A stretch of 64,000 nt of DNA, taken from positions 424,781-488,780 of the forward strand of contig NZ_BNBI01000006.1 of NCBI RefSeq assembly GCF_014655295.1, given 5' to 3'. Positions 25,015 through 33,035 of the stretch are shown here, in pieces (the stretch's first letter is position 1; every line of letters starts with the position of its first letter). Below the pieces are notes generated by a model, which saw nothing but the letters and a program-made list of their open reading frames with translations, searched no databases and had not been told where the DNA came from. Origin of the DNA: Streptomyces fumanus (lineage in GTDB: Bacteria > Actinomycetota > Actinomycetes > Streptomycetales > Streptomycetaceae). The translations under genes were made by a program, and so were the position numbers.

Positions 25015-26043
25015 ATGAACGCCAAGTCCGACGTGCGGACCCCCGCCGTTTCCGTGATCATGCCCGTTCTCAACGAGGAGCGGCATCTGCGCGGCGCCGT
25101 CCGCGCCATTCTCGCCCAGGAGTACCCCGGTGAGCTGGAGGTCGTGATCGCTCTGGGTCCGTCCACGGACCGCACGGACGAGATCGCCGCCGAGCTGGTC
25201 CGCGAGGACCCCCGGGTGCACACCGTGCCCAACCCCACCGGCCGGACGCCCGCCGCGCTGAACGCGGCGATCAAGGCGTCCCGGCATCCGGTCGTGGTCC
25301 GCGTCGACGGCCACGGGATGCTGTCCCCCGGCTACATCGCCACGGCGGTACGGCTGCTGGCGGAGACCGGCGCGCAGAACGTCGGCGGCATCATGCACGC
25401 CGAGGGCGAGAACGACTGGGAGCGCGCGGTCGCCGCCGCCATGACCTCGAAGATCGGCGTCGGCAACGCCGCCTTCCACACCGGCGGCAAGGCCGGCCCC
25501 GCCGAGACCGTCTACCTCGGGGTGTTCCGGCGCGAGGCGCTGGAGCGGCAGGGCGGGTACAACGAGGAGTTCATCCGCGCCCAGGACTGGGAGCTGAACT
25601 TCCGCATCCGCGAGGCCGGCGGGCTGATCTGGTTCTCGCCCGAGCTGAAGGTGTCCTACCGGCCCCGGCCCAGCGTCCGGGCGCTGGCCAAGCAGTACAA
25701 GGACTACGGCCGCTGGCGGCACGTCGTCGCCCGCTACCACGCCGGGTCGATCAACCCGCGCTACCTCGCCCCGCCGGTCGCGGTGTGCGCGATCACGGCC
25801 GGAGTCGTCGTCGGCGCGGCGCTCACGCCCTGGGGCTTCGTCGTGCCCGGCGGCTACCTCGCGGCGATCGCACTGGGCTCGCTGCCCGCCGGGCGGGGGC
25901 TGGGCTGGCGGGCCCGGCTGCGCATCCCGGTGGCGCTGGCGACCATGCACATGTCCTGGGGCTGGGGCTTCCTGACCAGCCCGAAGTCACTGGCGCGCAG
26001 GGTGATCGCGAGCCGGCGGCCGGCGGTGCTCGACGAGTCCTGA
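25015..26043 (+). CDS. Family 2 glycosyltransferase
   Basis: 342 residues. The GT-A nucleotide-sugar domain starts VSVIMPVLNEERHLRGAVRAIL. VRVDGHGMLSPGYIATAV replaces the usual DxD with DGHG, and FIRAQDWELNFRIREAGG gives the acceptor-side ED-like motif. Two or three hydrophobic segments near the C-terminus (about 245-285) suggest membrane attachment. It is probably involved in a surface glycan that the surrounding LCP ligases attach. It is divergent from LCP-B (138-base spacer); the next gene is convergent. Confidence 0.88.
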   Translation: MNAKSDVRTPAVSVIMPVLNEERHLRGAVRAILAQEYPGELEVVIALGPSTDRTDEIAAELVREDPRVHTVPNPTGRTPAALNAAIKASRHPVVVRVDGHGMLSPGYIATAVRLLAETGAQNVGGIMHAEGENDWERAVAAAMTSKIGVGNAAFHTGGKAGPAETVYLGVFRREALERQGGYNEEFIRAQDWELNFRIREAGGLIWFSPELKVSYRPRPSVRALAKQYKDYGRWRHVVARYHAGSINPRYLAPPVAVCAITAGVVVGAALTPWGFVVPGGYLAAIALGSLPAGRGLGWRARLRIPVALATMHMSWGWGFLTSPKSLARRVIASRRPAVLDES

Positions 26044-26153
26044 GCCGGCCGCAGGACGCCGGCCCGGGAACGGCCGGCGCCGCGACCGGAGGACACGGTG
26101 TCCGTGTCCCCGTCGGCCGCGGCGCCGCGGATGTCCGTGAGCGCCGACCTCCG

Positions 26154-27101
26154 TCAGTTGCTCGCCCCGGCCCTGGAGGCCGCCCGCAGGATGGCCTCCT
26201 TGCGCTGCTTCAGGGTGTCGAGGAGTTCCTGGTTCTCCTCGACGGCCCGCTCCTGGTAGGCGACCTCGACGGCGTACCAGATCCCGATCACGTTGTGCTC
26301 GCGCTTGCAGGCCACATCGGCCTCGGCCACCCGGATCTCCTCCGCGGAGGCGGTGGCCGACTCGGTGAACCGGCGGTCCTCGACGGCCGCCATGGGGTTC
26401 GCATAGGAGTAGCCGCGCTCCTTCATGCAAGCGGCCCAGGCCCTGAACGCCTTCTTCACCCGGGGGTCCTTCTGGGACTCCTGGAAGGTAAAGCCGCCGA
26501 GTTGGTCGGCGAACTCCTCTTTGTCCGGGTGGACCTCGGGGCCCTCGCTCGCCAGGTCGCGCAGCGACTTGGCCCAGCATCCGCCCTTGGGGATCTCCTT
26601 GCCGTTCTGCTTCCGCGCGGCCGGCCGGCCCTCCTGCGGGCCGAAGAGCACCAGGGACTCGGCCGGGGTGTAGTTCTCCTCCGGCGGTTTCGGACCGCGG
26701 GCGGCGGGGTCCATGTGGTACCCGAAACGGGAGGCGGTGGCCGGGTCGGAGACACCGTAGCGGCGGGCGTCCCGCAGCGCCTTGTCACCGCGGTACAGGG
26801 GACGCGGTTCGAGGTCGAAGCCGTAGGAGCGCATGCACGCGGCGGCGAGCAGGTCCTCGCCCTGCTGCCGGGTGCGGATCTCGGCGTCCGTCCACGCGTA
26901 CGCCTCCAGCGGCAGCTCCAGTTCGACAACGCCGGACACGGTCGGTGTCGCGGAGACGGCCGGAGGGGTCTTGAAGTCGACCGGCGGTGCCTCGTCGGCG
27001 CCGTCGCCCGTCGCGGCGCCGTCCGCGCCGGAGGAGCAGCCGGTCAGCCCGAGGGCGGCGCACAGCAGCGCCGCCCCGAGCAGTCTGGTCCCGCGTGTCA
27101 T
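26154..27101 (-). CDS. Putative secreted lipoprotein of unknown function
   Basis: 315 residues. A lipoprotein signal peptide ends in the lipobox LGLTGC (Cys about 22), followed by a Ser/Gly/Ala linker. The mature protein is helical and charged with scattered Cys (AACMRSYGF, GGCWAKSL, WAACMKERGY, DVACKREH) spaced like two repeated halves, which may form two disulfides. No enzyme motif is recognised. It lies 15 bases downstream of the I36-like gene and is probably cotranscribed with it. Actinobacterial genomes have related uncharacterised lipoproteins with an AxCMxxxG pattern. Confidence 0.8.
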   Translation of the reverse strand: MTRGTRLLGAALLCAALGLTGCSSGADGAATGDGADEAPPVDFKTPPAVSATPTVSGVVELELPLEAYAWTDAEIRTRQQGEDLLAAACMRSYGFDLEPRPLYRGDKALRDARRYGVSDPATASRFGYHMDPAARGPKPPEENYTPAESLVLFGPQEGRPAARKQNGKEIPKGGCWAKSLRDLASEGPEVHPDKEEFADQLGGFTFQESQKDPRVKKAFRAWAACMKERGYSYANPMAAVEDRRFTESATASAEEIRVAEADVACKREHNVIGIWYAVEVAYQERAVEENQELLDTLKQRKEAILRAASRAGASN

Positions 27102-27116
27102 GAAGACGTCCGTGGC

Positions 27117-27521
27117 CTAGTACGGCTCGTAGCTGGAGGCGTTGTTGTTCTGCAGCCAGCCCGGAGTGTTGCGCCGCACGCCGTCGCAGGTGTGGTTGTG
27201 GCGCTGACCCTGGAAGTTGGAGTTGAAGAAGATCGCGTAGTTGTAGCGGGTGCCGGCGCACTTGGCCGAGGAGGCGTTGTTGCCGACGACCTGGCCCTTG
27301 CCCGCCCCGCTGGAGAGGAACACGTCGTCGTGGTGGCTGGGGTCCTCGTCGTAGTAGTCCCGGAACGAGGAGGCTCCGTACTCGGTCGAGTGGTAGTACA
27401 TGCACAGCTCGCCGCTGTCGCATCTGCCGTCGTCGTAGGCGGCCTGGGCGGGCGTGGCGGTCACCGCGACGGCCCCGGCGGCCAGCAGGACTCCGGCGAG
27501 CTTGGCTCCGACGTGCTTCAT
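27117..27521 (-). CDS. Secreted peptidase-inhibitor I36-like small protein
   Basis: 134 residues. The signal peptide MKHVGAKLAGVLLAAGAVAV ends in PAQA-A (about residue 27). The mature domain of about 107 residues has four Cys and the pattern CDSGELCMYYHSTEYGASSF ... NYAIFFNSNFQG typical of I36/beta-gamma-crystallin-like secreted proteins, of which S. nigrescens SMPI is the prototype metalloprotease inhibitor. GGGGGATCC precedes the ATG at 27521. A protease-inhibitor role is inferred from family only. It heads an operon with the lipoprotein and is divergent from an exporter operon. Confidence 0.8.
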   Translation of the reverse strand: MKHVGAKLAGVLLAAGAVAVTATPAQAAYDDGRCDSGELCMYYHSTEYGASSFRDYYDEDPSHHDDVFLSSGAGKGQVVGNNASSAKCAGTRYNYAIFFNSNFQGQRHNHTCDGVRRNTPGWLQNNNASSYEPY

Positions 27522-27619
27522 GGATCCCCCTTGTTCATCATGTTCATCACAGGAAACGCACAGGATCGTGTCATGTGCCGAGGCACCGAGGGCAAGGGCA
27601 AGATCCGGTAATGGCCGAG

Positions 27620-27649
27620 AAACGATCATGGTGGCCGGTAAACGATCAT
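27620..27649. promoter_or_regulatory. Direct-repeat operator candidate
   Basis: AAACGATCAT occurs at 27620-27629 and again at 27640-27649, exactly 20 bases apart, each preceded by GGCCG/GGCCGG-like bases. Two-turn spacing on one DNA face is typical of dimeric response-regulator sites. It lies in the 251-base spacer between the I36 gene and the exporter operon. An AGGCCG-tcatc-CGGCCT inverted repeat and a TTGACA (27676-27681) follow. Confidence 0.5.
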
Positions 27650-27772
27650 CCGGTACGCCCGCGGCCGGAATCCACTTGACAGGCCGTCATCCGGCCTGGT
27701 CACCTCTGACGCGGACTTGCGCGCACCGGTGTGCGCAGGTCGAGCGCATCGTCGCCTGACCTGGGGGAGTAC

Positions 27773-29122
27773 ATGGCGGAGTCGCAGGCACGCTCCGGAC
27801 TGGCGCGCCGCAAGCGGGCCGTGGCCGCGCTGGCGGCCGGAGCGGTGGTCCTCGCCGGTGCCGCCCTGTGGACCTCGACCTTCGTGAAGTCTCCGGCCCA
27901 GGCGGCGGCGGAGGCCGGTCCGCCCGCGCCCGATGTGCTCACCGCTCCCGTGGAACGGCGGGTCCTGTCCGATACGGTCGTCACCCGCGGTGTCGTCAGC
28001 GCCTCGCAGACGGTCGACCTCGCACCCGCCGCCGGGGAGGGGACCGGCGCCCCCGTCGTGACCAAGGTGCTGGCGCGCACCGGGCAGACCTTCAAGGCGG
28101 GCCAGGTCCTGGTGGAGGTGTCCGGACGCCCCGTCTTCGCCCTTCCCGGCAGCCTCCCGGTCTACCGCGACCTGAAACCGGGCAGCCACGGCGACGACGT
28201 GCGCCAACTGCAGGACGCGCTGCGGTCGCTGGGCCACTCGACCGGATCCGACGCCGCCGGTACCTACGGCGCCGGCACCAAGCAGGCCGTCGCCTCCCTG
28301 TACGACTCCCTCGGTTACGAGCCGGTGCAGGCCGGTGCCGACGGCGGTGCCGATCCCGTGAGCGCGGCGCGGGACGCGGTCAAGGAGGCCCGGCGTCAGC
28401 TCAACGGGCTGCTCCGCTCCGGGCGCGAGGGCGGCAAGAAGGAGCAGGACCCCGAAGCCGTCCGGTACGCCCGTGAGGACCTGGCCGACGCGGAGGCACG
28501 GCTCGCGGAGGCCGAAGCGGTGACCGGCCCCATGGTGCCCGCCTCCGAGGTGGTCTTCCTGACCGGTTTCCCCGCTCGCGTCGACGCCATGAGCGCCGAG
28601 GTCGGCGGGGCGGCGGGCGAGAAACTCGCCACGGTCTCCGCGGGCCGACTGGTGATCAAGGGCACGCTCGGCGCGCAGGAGAAGGACCTGGTGCGGCCCG
28701 GACAGAAGGTCACCGTCCTCTCCGAGGTCTACGGCGACGAGGCCACCGGCACGGTCGCCTCGGTCGCGGACGCCCCGAGCGCGCCCGAGGACGACGGCCA
28801 GGAGGGCTCGTCCGCCGCCGGCCAGGGATACGCCCTGCTGGTCAAGCCCGGCTCGGCGCTCCCGGCACGTCTGGCGGGACAGGACGTACGGCTGACCGTC
28901 GAGGCGGCGACCACGGGCCGCAAGGTGCTGGTCGTCCCGGTCTCGGCGATCTCCGCGGGCGCCGACTCACGCACCACGGTCACCGTGTTGGAGCGCTCCG
29001 GCGAGCGGCGCCGGGTGGAGGTCCGCCCCGGCACCTCGGGCGACGGTTACACCGAGATCACCCCCGTCAAGGGCGCGCGGCTCGCCCACGGCGACAAGGT
29101 CGTCGTGGGAGTGAACAGGTGA
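27773..29122 (+). CDS. Exporter periplasmic-adaptor-like protein with peptidoglycan-binding domain
   Basis: 449 residues. One N-terminal membrane helix (about 14-32) is followed by an HlyD/MacA-like first half (VLSDTVVTRGVVSASQTVDL ... VVTKVLARTGQTFKAGQVLVEVSG). A peptidoglycan-binding domain is inserted next (PGSHGDDVRQLQDALRSLGH ... AGTYGAGTKQAVASLYDSLGY, about 138-190), then an Ala/Glu-rich coiled coil (about 205-262) and a beta-barrel second half. It should dock the ABC pump to the cell wall in this single-membrane organism. Its stop overlaps the ATPase start (GTGA). Confidence 0.85.
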   Translation: MAESQARSGLARRKRAVAALAAGAVVLAGAALWTSTFVKSPAQAAAEAGPPAPDVLTAPVERRVLSDTVVTRGVVSASQTVDLAPAAGEGTGAPVVTKVLARTGQTFKAGQVLVEVSGRPVFALPGSLPVYRDLKPGSHGDDVRQLQDALRSLGHSTGSDAAGTYGAGTKQAVASLYDSLGYEPVQAGADGGADPVSAARDAVKEARRQLNGLLRSGREGGKKEQDPEAVRYAREDLADAEARLAEAEAVTGPMVPASEVVFLTGFPARVDAMSAEVGGAAGEKLATVSAGRLVIKGTLGAQEKDLVRPGQKVTVLSEVYGDEATGTVASVADAPSAPEDDGQEGSSAAGQGYALLVKPGSALPARLAGQDVRLTVEAATTGRKVLVVPVSAISAGADSRTTVTVLERSGERRRVEVRPGTSGDGYTEITPVKGARLAHGDKVVVGVNR

Positions 29123-29820
29123 CCGGCACTCCGACACCCCCCCTGGTCATGGACTTCCGCGGGGTGGGCCTGACCTACCCCGGCCCGCCCCCGGTGGCCG
29201 CGCTCAAGCCCTGCCGGCTGGCCGTCGCGAGGGGCGAGTACCTGACGGTCGTCGGCCCCTCCGGCTCCGGCAAGTCGACCTTCCTCAACATCGCGGGACT
29301 GCTCGACGCGCCCACCGAGGGCCAGTACTTCCTCGACGGCATCGACACCGCCACGCTGTCCGACGCCGACCGCACCGGTCTGCGGGGGCGGCGGATCGGG
29401 TTCGTGTTCCAGAGCTTTCACCTGCTGCCGCACCGGTCCGCCGTCGAGAACGTGATGCTGGCCATGGTCTACAACTCCACGACGCGCAGGGGCCGTACCG
29501 AGCGGGCTCGCGAAGCGCTGGAGCGGGTCGGACTCGCCCACCGCGCCGACGCGCTGCCCACCCGCCTGTCCGGCGGTGAACGCCAGCGGGTCGCCATCGC
29601 CCGCGCACTGGTGGCCCGTCCCTCGCTGCTGCTGTGCGACGAGCCGACCGGCAACCTGGACACCGCGACGGCCGGGTCGATCCTGGAACTGCTGGACGAA
29701 CTCCACGCCGACGGCATGACCTTGGTCGTGATCACCCACGATCCGGAGGTGGCCGTCCGTGGCCGGCGCACCGTGACGATCCGGGACGGGGTGCTCAGCG
29801 AGCAGGTGAGGAGCGCGTGA
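29119..29820 (+). CDS. ABC transporter ATP-binding protein (MacB/LolD class)
   Basis: 233 residues. Walker A is VVGPSGSGKSTFLNIAG, the Q-loop VFQSFHLLPHRSAVENV, the signature LSGGERQRVAIARAL, Walker B LLLCDEPTGNLD with the class-specific TGNLD, and the switch His VVITHDPEV. It powers the permease encoded next, with overlapping stop/start codons at both ends, so adaptor, ATPase and permease form one coupled operon. The likely substrates are peptides, lipids or antibiotics. Confidence 0.95.
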   Translation: MTGTPTPPLVMDFRGVGLTYPGPPPVAALKPCRLAVARGEYLTVVGPSGSGKSTFLNIAGLLDAPTEGQYFLDGIDTATLSDADRTGLRGRRIGFVFQSFHLLPHRSAVENVMLAMVYNSTTRRGRTERAREALERVGLAHRADALPTRLSGGERQRVAIARALVARPSLLLCDEPTGNLDTATAGSILELLDELHADGMTLVVITHDPEVAVRGRRTVTIRDGVLSEQVRSA

Positions 29821-31085
29821 GAACCTCCCTTATCGGCCGGCGTCGCGATGCCGGCCGGAACAGCGGGGCCGACCGCTCCCGCCTGGCCCTGCGTGATCTG
29901 CTCTCCGAGTCCGCGGCCGGCGTCCTGCAGCGCCCGGCCCGCTCGGCGCTCACCGCCCTGGGCACGGTACTCGGCGTCGGCACCTTCGTCGCCGTACTGG
30001 GCCTGACCGCCACCACGTCCTCCCAGATCGACTCGCGCTTCAACGCGCTCACCGCCACCGAGGTGACCGTCGAGGACACCGGGGGAGCACAGCCGGAGTT
30101 CCTGGCGAACGCCTTTCCGGCCGACGCCGACCGCCGCGTCGAGCGGCTCCACGGCGTACGGCGCGCGGGCGTCTACTGGCCGGTGCGGCTCGGACCCGAG
30201 GACCTGGTGCGGTCCGCGCCGCCCGGGGTCGGCGGTGCGCAGGGCGAACGCACCGCGGTCGTCGCCGCGTCACCGGGCGTGCTGGACGCGGCCGACCCGG
30301 TGCTGAGCCAGGGGCGCACGTTCGACGCCTACCACGACCGGCGCGCCGAGAGCGTGGCGGTCATCGGGGCCGGGCTGGCCGACCGGCTGGGCGTCACCAC
30401 GCTGGAGACGGCCCCTGCGGTCTTCGTCGGCGATCGCGCCTTCACCGTCATCGGCATCGTGGCGGACGTCGAGCGCAGAGCCGATCTGCTGCAGTCGGTG
30501 GTGGTGCCGCGCACCACGGCCGAGCGGATCTGGGGCGGCCCGCGGAGCGGCGAGCGCGCCAAGATGCTCATCGCCACGGAGCTGGGCGCCGCCCGCCAGA
30601 TAGCCTCCGGGGTCGCCCTGGCGCTCGACCCCGCCCACCCCGAGTACTTCAAGGTCGTGCCGCCGCCGGACCCCCGGAGCCTGCGGGCCACCGTCACGTC
30701 CGATCTCGACCAGCTCTTCATGCTGCTCGCCGCGATCTGCCTGGTGATCGGTGCCGTCGGCATCGCCAACACCACACTCGTCGCGGTCCTGGAGCGCACC
30801 GGCGAGATCGGCCTGCGCCGGGCACTGGGCGCACGAGGGCGGCACATCACCGTGCAGTTCCTCGCCGAGTCGGGTGCGCTGGGCGCGCTGGGCGGCCTGG
30901 TGGGCACCAGCCTGGGCACGGTGACCGTGGTCGCCATGGCGGTCGTCCGCGACTGGACGCCCGTCATCCACCCGGTCACCGTCCTGGCCGCTCCCGTCGT
31001 AGGACTGGTCACCGGCGTCGTGGCCGGGCTCTACCCGGCGTGGCGTGCGAGCCGCATCCAGCCCGCCGAGGCACTGCGCCGCTGA
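29817..31085 (+). CDS. ABC transporter permease (MacB/FtsX family)
   Basis: 422 residues. A first transmembrane segment (LTALGTVLGVGTFVAVLGLTATTSSQ, about 45-70) is followed by an extracytoplasmic MacB-like core domain (about 70-290) and three C-terminal helices (MLLAAICLVIGAVGIANTTLV, LGALGGLVGTSLGTVTVVAM, VVGLVTGVVAGLYPAWRASRI), ending PAEALRR. The segment ERTGEIGLRRALGARGRHI is the classic FtsX/MacB coupling-region signature. The GTG at 29817 overlaps the ATPase stop. With the PG-binding adaptor this is a mechanotransmission-type exporter or sensor. Confidence 0.93.
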   Translation: MRTSLIGRRRDAGRNSGADRSRLALRDLLSESAAGVLQRPARSALTALGTVLGVGTFVAVLGLTATTSSQIDSRFNALTATEVTVEDTGGAQPEFLANAFPADADRRVERLHGVRRAGVYWPVRLGPEDLVRSAPPGVGGAQGERTAVVAASPGVLDAADPVLSQGRTFDAYHDRRAESVAVIGAGLADRLGVTTLETAPAVFVGDRAFTVIGIVADVERRADLLQSVVVPRTTAERIWGGPRSGERAKMLIATELGAARQIASGVALALDPAHPEYFKVVPPPDPRSLRATVTSDLDQLFMLLAAICLVIGAVGIANTTLVAVLERTGEIGLRRALGARGRHITVQFLAESGALGALGGLVGTSLGTVTVVAMAVVRDWTPVIHPVTVLAAPVVGLVTGVVAGLYPAWRASRIQPAEALRR

Positions 31086-31128
31086 TCCGGCCGTCGGCCC
31101 GTTCCCGCCGGGGAGCCCCGCCACCGGG

Positions 31129-32775
31129 TCACCAGGTGAAGCCCTCCTGGATGTCCATGCAGGCGTCGGTGTCGCCGCCGCTCAGCGGGCGCGCCGACAG
31201 GGGTGCCTTGTCGCCTTCCCGGACCGCGGGGTAGAGCGCACCGCTGCGCCAGTCCGCGCCCACGACGAGCGTGACCCCCGACACGTCGGTCGACCTCTGC
31301 ACGGACGTCGGCGGCAGCCCCAGGGCCGCGGCCACGAACCGGGCCTCGTCCGCCAGATCCGCACTCGGGAACTGGACGACGCTCGTCTGTCGCGGCGTGT
31401 ACTCCGCGTCCACGGCGGCCCGGTCGAATCCCTTGTCCCGCAACGCGGCCACCACGTCCGTCGCGCGCCGCGGCACCGTGGTCCCGCCGTCCGCGCCCGT
31501 GCCGTTGCGCACCAGCACCGTGATCTGGTCCGTCGGGGTCGAGGAGGTCACCGGCGCAGTGCCGGCCGCCGAGGGGGTGGGCCCCGACGACTTGCCGTCC
31601 AGCGACAGGTCGTCACGGACCATGGCGAAGAGCTTGTCGGCGTCGCCGCTCTTCGGGACGACACGGTTGCGGTCCTGGGACCACGGTTCGGTGGGCATCG
31701 TGGTCATGGTGATCCGCTCGGTCGGAACCTTCTGCATCTCCTGCATCAGGCCGTACAGCTCGCCCACCGAACCGAGCCCCGGGTCCACGGTGAGCGCCTC
31801 GGTCGCCGTCTCGGCCAGCCGGCGCAGCTTGTTGGGGTTGGTCAGCGTCGCGTTCTTGCGCAGCTCCCGCACCATGGAGTTCATGTACATGTGCTGCGCG
31901 TGGGTGCGCGCCAGGTCGGTGCCGTCCTCGAAGCCGTATCGGGTACGCAGCCACTGCAGGGCCTGTTCGCCCTTGACCGCGTGGGTGCCTTTGGCCAGCC
32001 GCAGACCCGAGCCCTCGCCCTTGTAGTTCCGGGAGTGGACGTTGTCCTTCACGCAGACCGGGACACCGCCGATGGCATCGGCCATCGAGACCACGCCGGC
32101 GAAGTCGACCTGGACGAAGTGGTCGATGCGGATACCGGTGAGGCGTTCCCAGGTGGCGACCGTGCAGCCGGGGCCCCCGCGTCCCAAGGACAGATTCGTC
32201 ATCATCAGCTTGGTGCTCGCCGGGTACGCCTCGTCGTCGTCCGGATCGACGCACTTGGGGAACTCCACCATGGTGTCGCGCGGCATGCTGACCACCGAGA
32301 TGTTGCTCCGGTCGGCCGAGAGGTGGACGAGCATCTGCACATCGGCCAGCGGTTTGGCGCCCACGCTCGCCTTGTGCCCGCCGAGCCTGAGGTTCTCCGC
32401 GGTGTTGCGGCTGTCGGAGCCGATCACGAGGACGTTCAGGGGCGTCTGCCCCGCGGCGTTCGGCGTGGGCTTGGCGGCCCGGTGCTCACCGAGGCTCAGG
32501 TCGTCCTTCTTGATGTTGTCGTTGAGGTGCCGGTAGTACAGGTATCCGGCACTGGCGGCGCCCAGCATCACGCACGACAGGGTGAGGGCCGACCAACGGA
32601 GGACGGAGCGCGCCCGGGATCTCGGCCGTCTCTTGCTGCCGTCACCCCCGGTCCCGGCCTCCTCCGGCGCCGGAGGGCCGGCGTCGCTCCCGCCCCGACC
32701 GGCACCTTCTCCGGTCACCTTGGCACGGGGGATGCGTGGTCGAGTCCCCTCGCGCGGTGCACTGCTCTGCGTCAT
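31129..32775 (-). CDS. LCP-family protein with LytR_C domain (LCP-C)
   Basis: 548 residues. A charged cytoplasmic tail (1-60) and a membrane helix (WSALTLSCVMLGAASAGYLYY) precede an LCP domain with NVLVIGSDSRNT, MLVHLSADRSNISVVSMPRDTMVEFP, HFVQVDFAGVVSMADAIGGVPV and ALQWLRTRYGF. The C-terminal LytR_C domain begins ITVLVRNGTGADGG (about 425-520). GGGGAG precedes the ATG. The long insert around 150-190, with charged and acidic residues, separates it from LCP-A. It ends 44 bases from the convergent exporter permease. Confidence 0.92.
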   Translation of the reverse strand: MTQSSAPREGTRPRIPRAKVTGEGAGRGGSDAGPPAPEEAGTGGDGSKRRPRSRARSVLRWSALTLSCVMLGAASAGYLYYRHLNDNIKKDDLSLGEHRAAKPTPNAAGQTPLNVLVIGSDSRNTAENLRLGGHKASVGAKPLADVQMLVHLSADRSNISVVSMPRDTMVEFPKCVDPDDDEAYPASTKLMMTNLSLGRGGPGCTVATWERLTGIRIDHFVQVDFAGVVSMADAIGGVPVCVKDNVHSRNYKGEGSGLRLAKGTHAVKGEQALQWLRTRYGFEDGTDLARTHAQHMYMNSMVRELRKNATLTNPNKLRRLAETATEALTVDPGLGSVGELYGLMQEMQKVPTERITMTTMPTEPWSQDRNRVVPKSGDADKLFAMVRDDLSLDGKSSGPTPSAAGTAPVTSSTPTDQITVLVRNGTGADGGTTVPRRATDVVAALRDKGFDRAAVDAEYTPRQTSVVQFPSADLADEARFVAAALGLPPTSVQRSTDVSGVTLVVGADWRSGALYPAVREGDKAPLSARPLSGGDTDACMDIQEGFTW

Positions 32776-33035
32776 CTTTCTGTCTCCCCACCCCTGCGCC
32801 CGGGCCGACCGGGGCCCGTCGCACCTTCAGACGCGCGACGGGCCCGCCAGGTCACCTGGCACACCGAACTTTTGCGTTGCCGTACAGCGAGTGCTCCGTC
32901 GCCTGCGCCGGAGCGGTGGGCAACGTCGTATCCCCGGGACCGGGCGGGTGCCGGCCCGGCGGTGCCGGACGCGGAACCGGGGCCCCGCTCCGACAGGTGA
33001 CCGGCAGTCGTTCCGGGCATCCCCGGCACAGCGGT

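Noticed and set aside
26154..27521. Toxin-antitoxin or phage-defence pair
   Set aside because: Both proteins carry export signals (Sec signal peptide and lipobox), which does not fit a cytoplasmic toxin-antitoxin or defence module.
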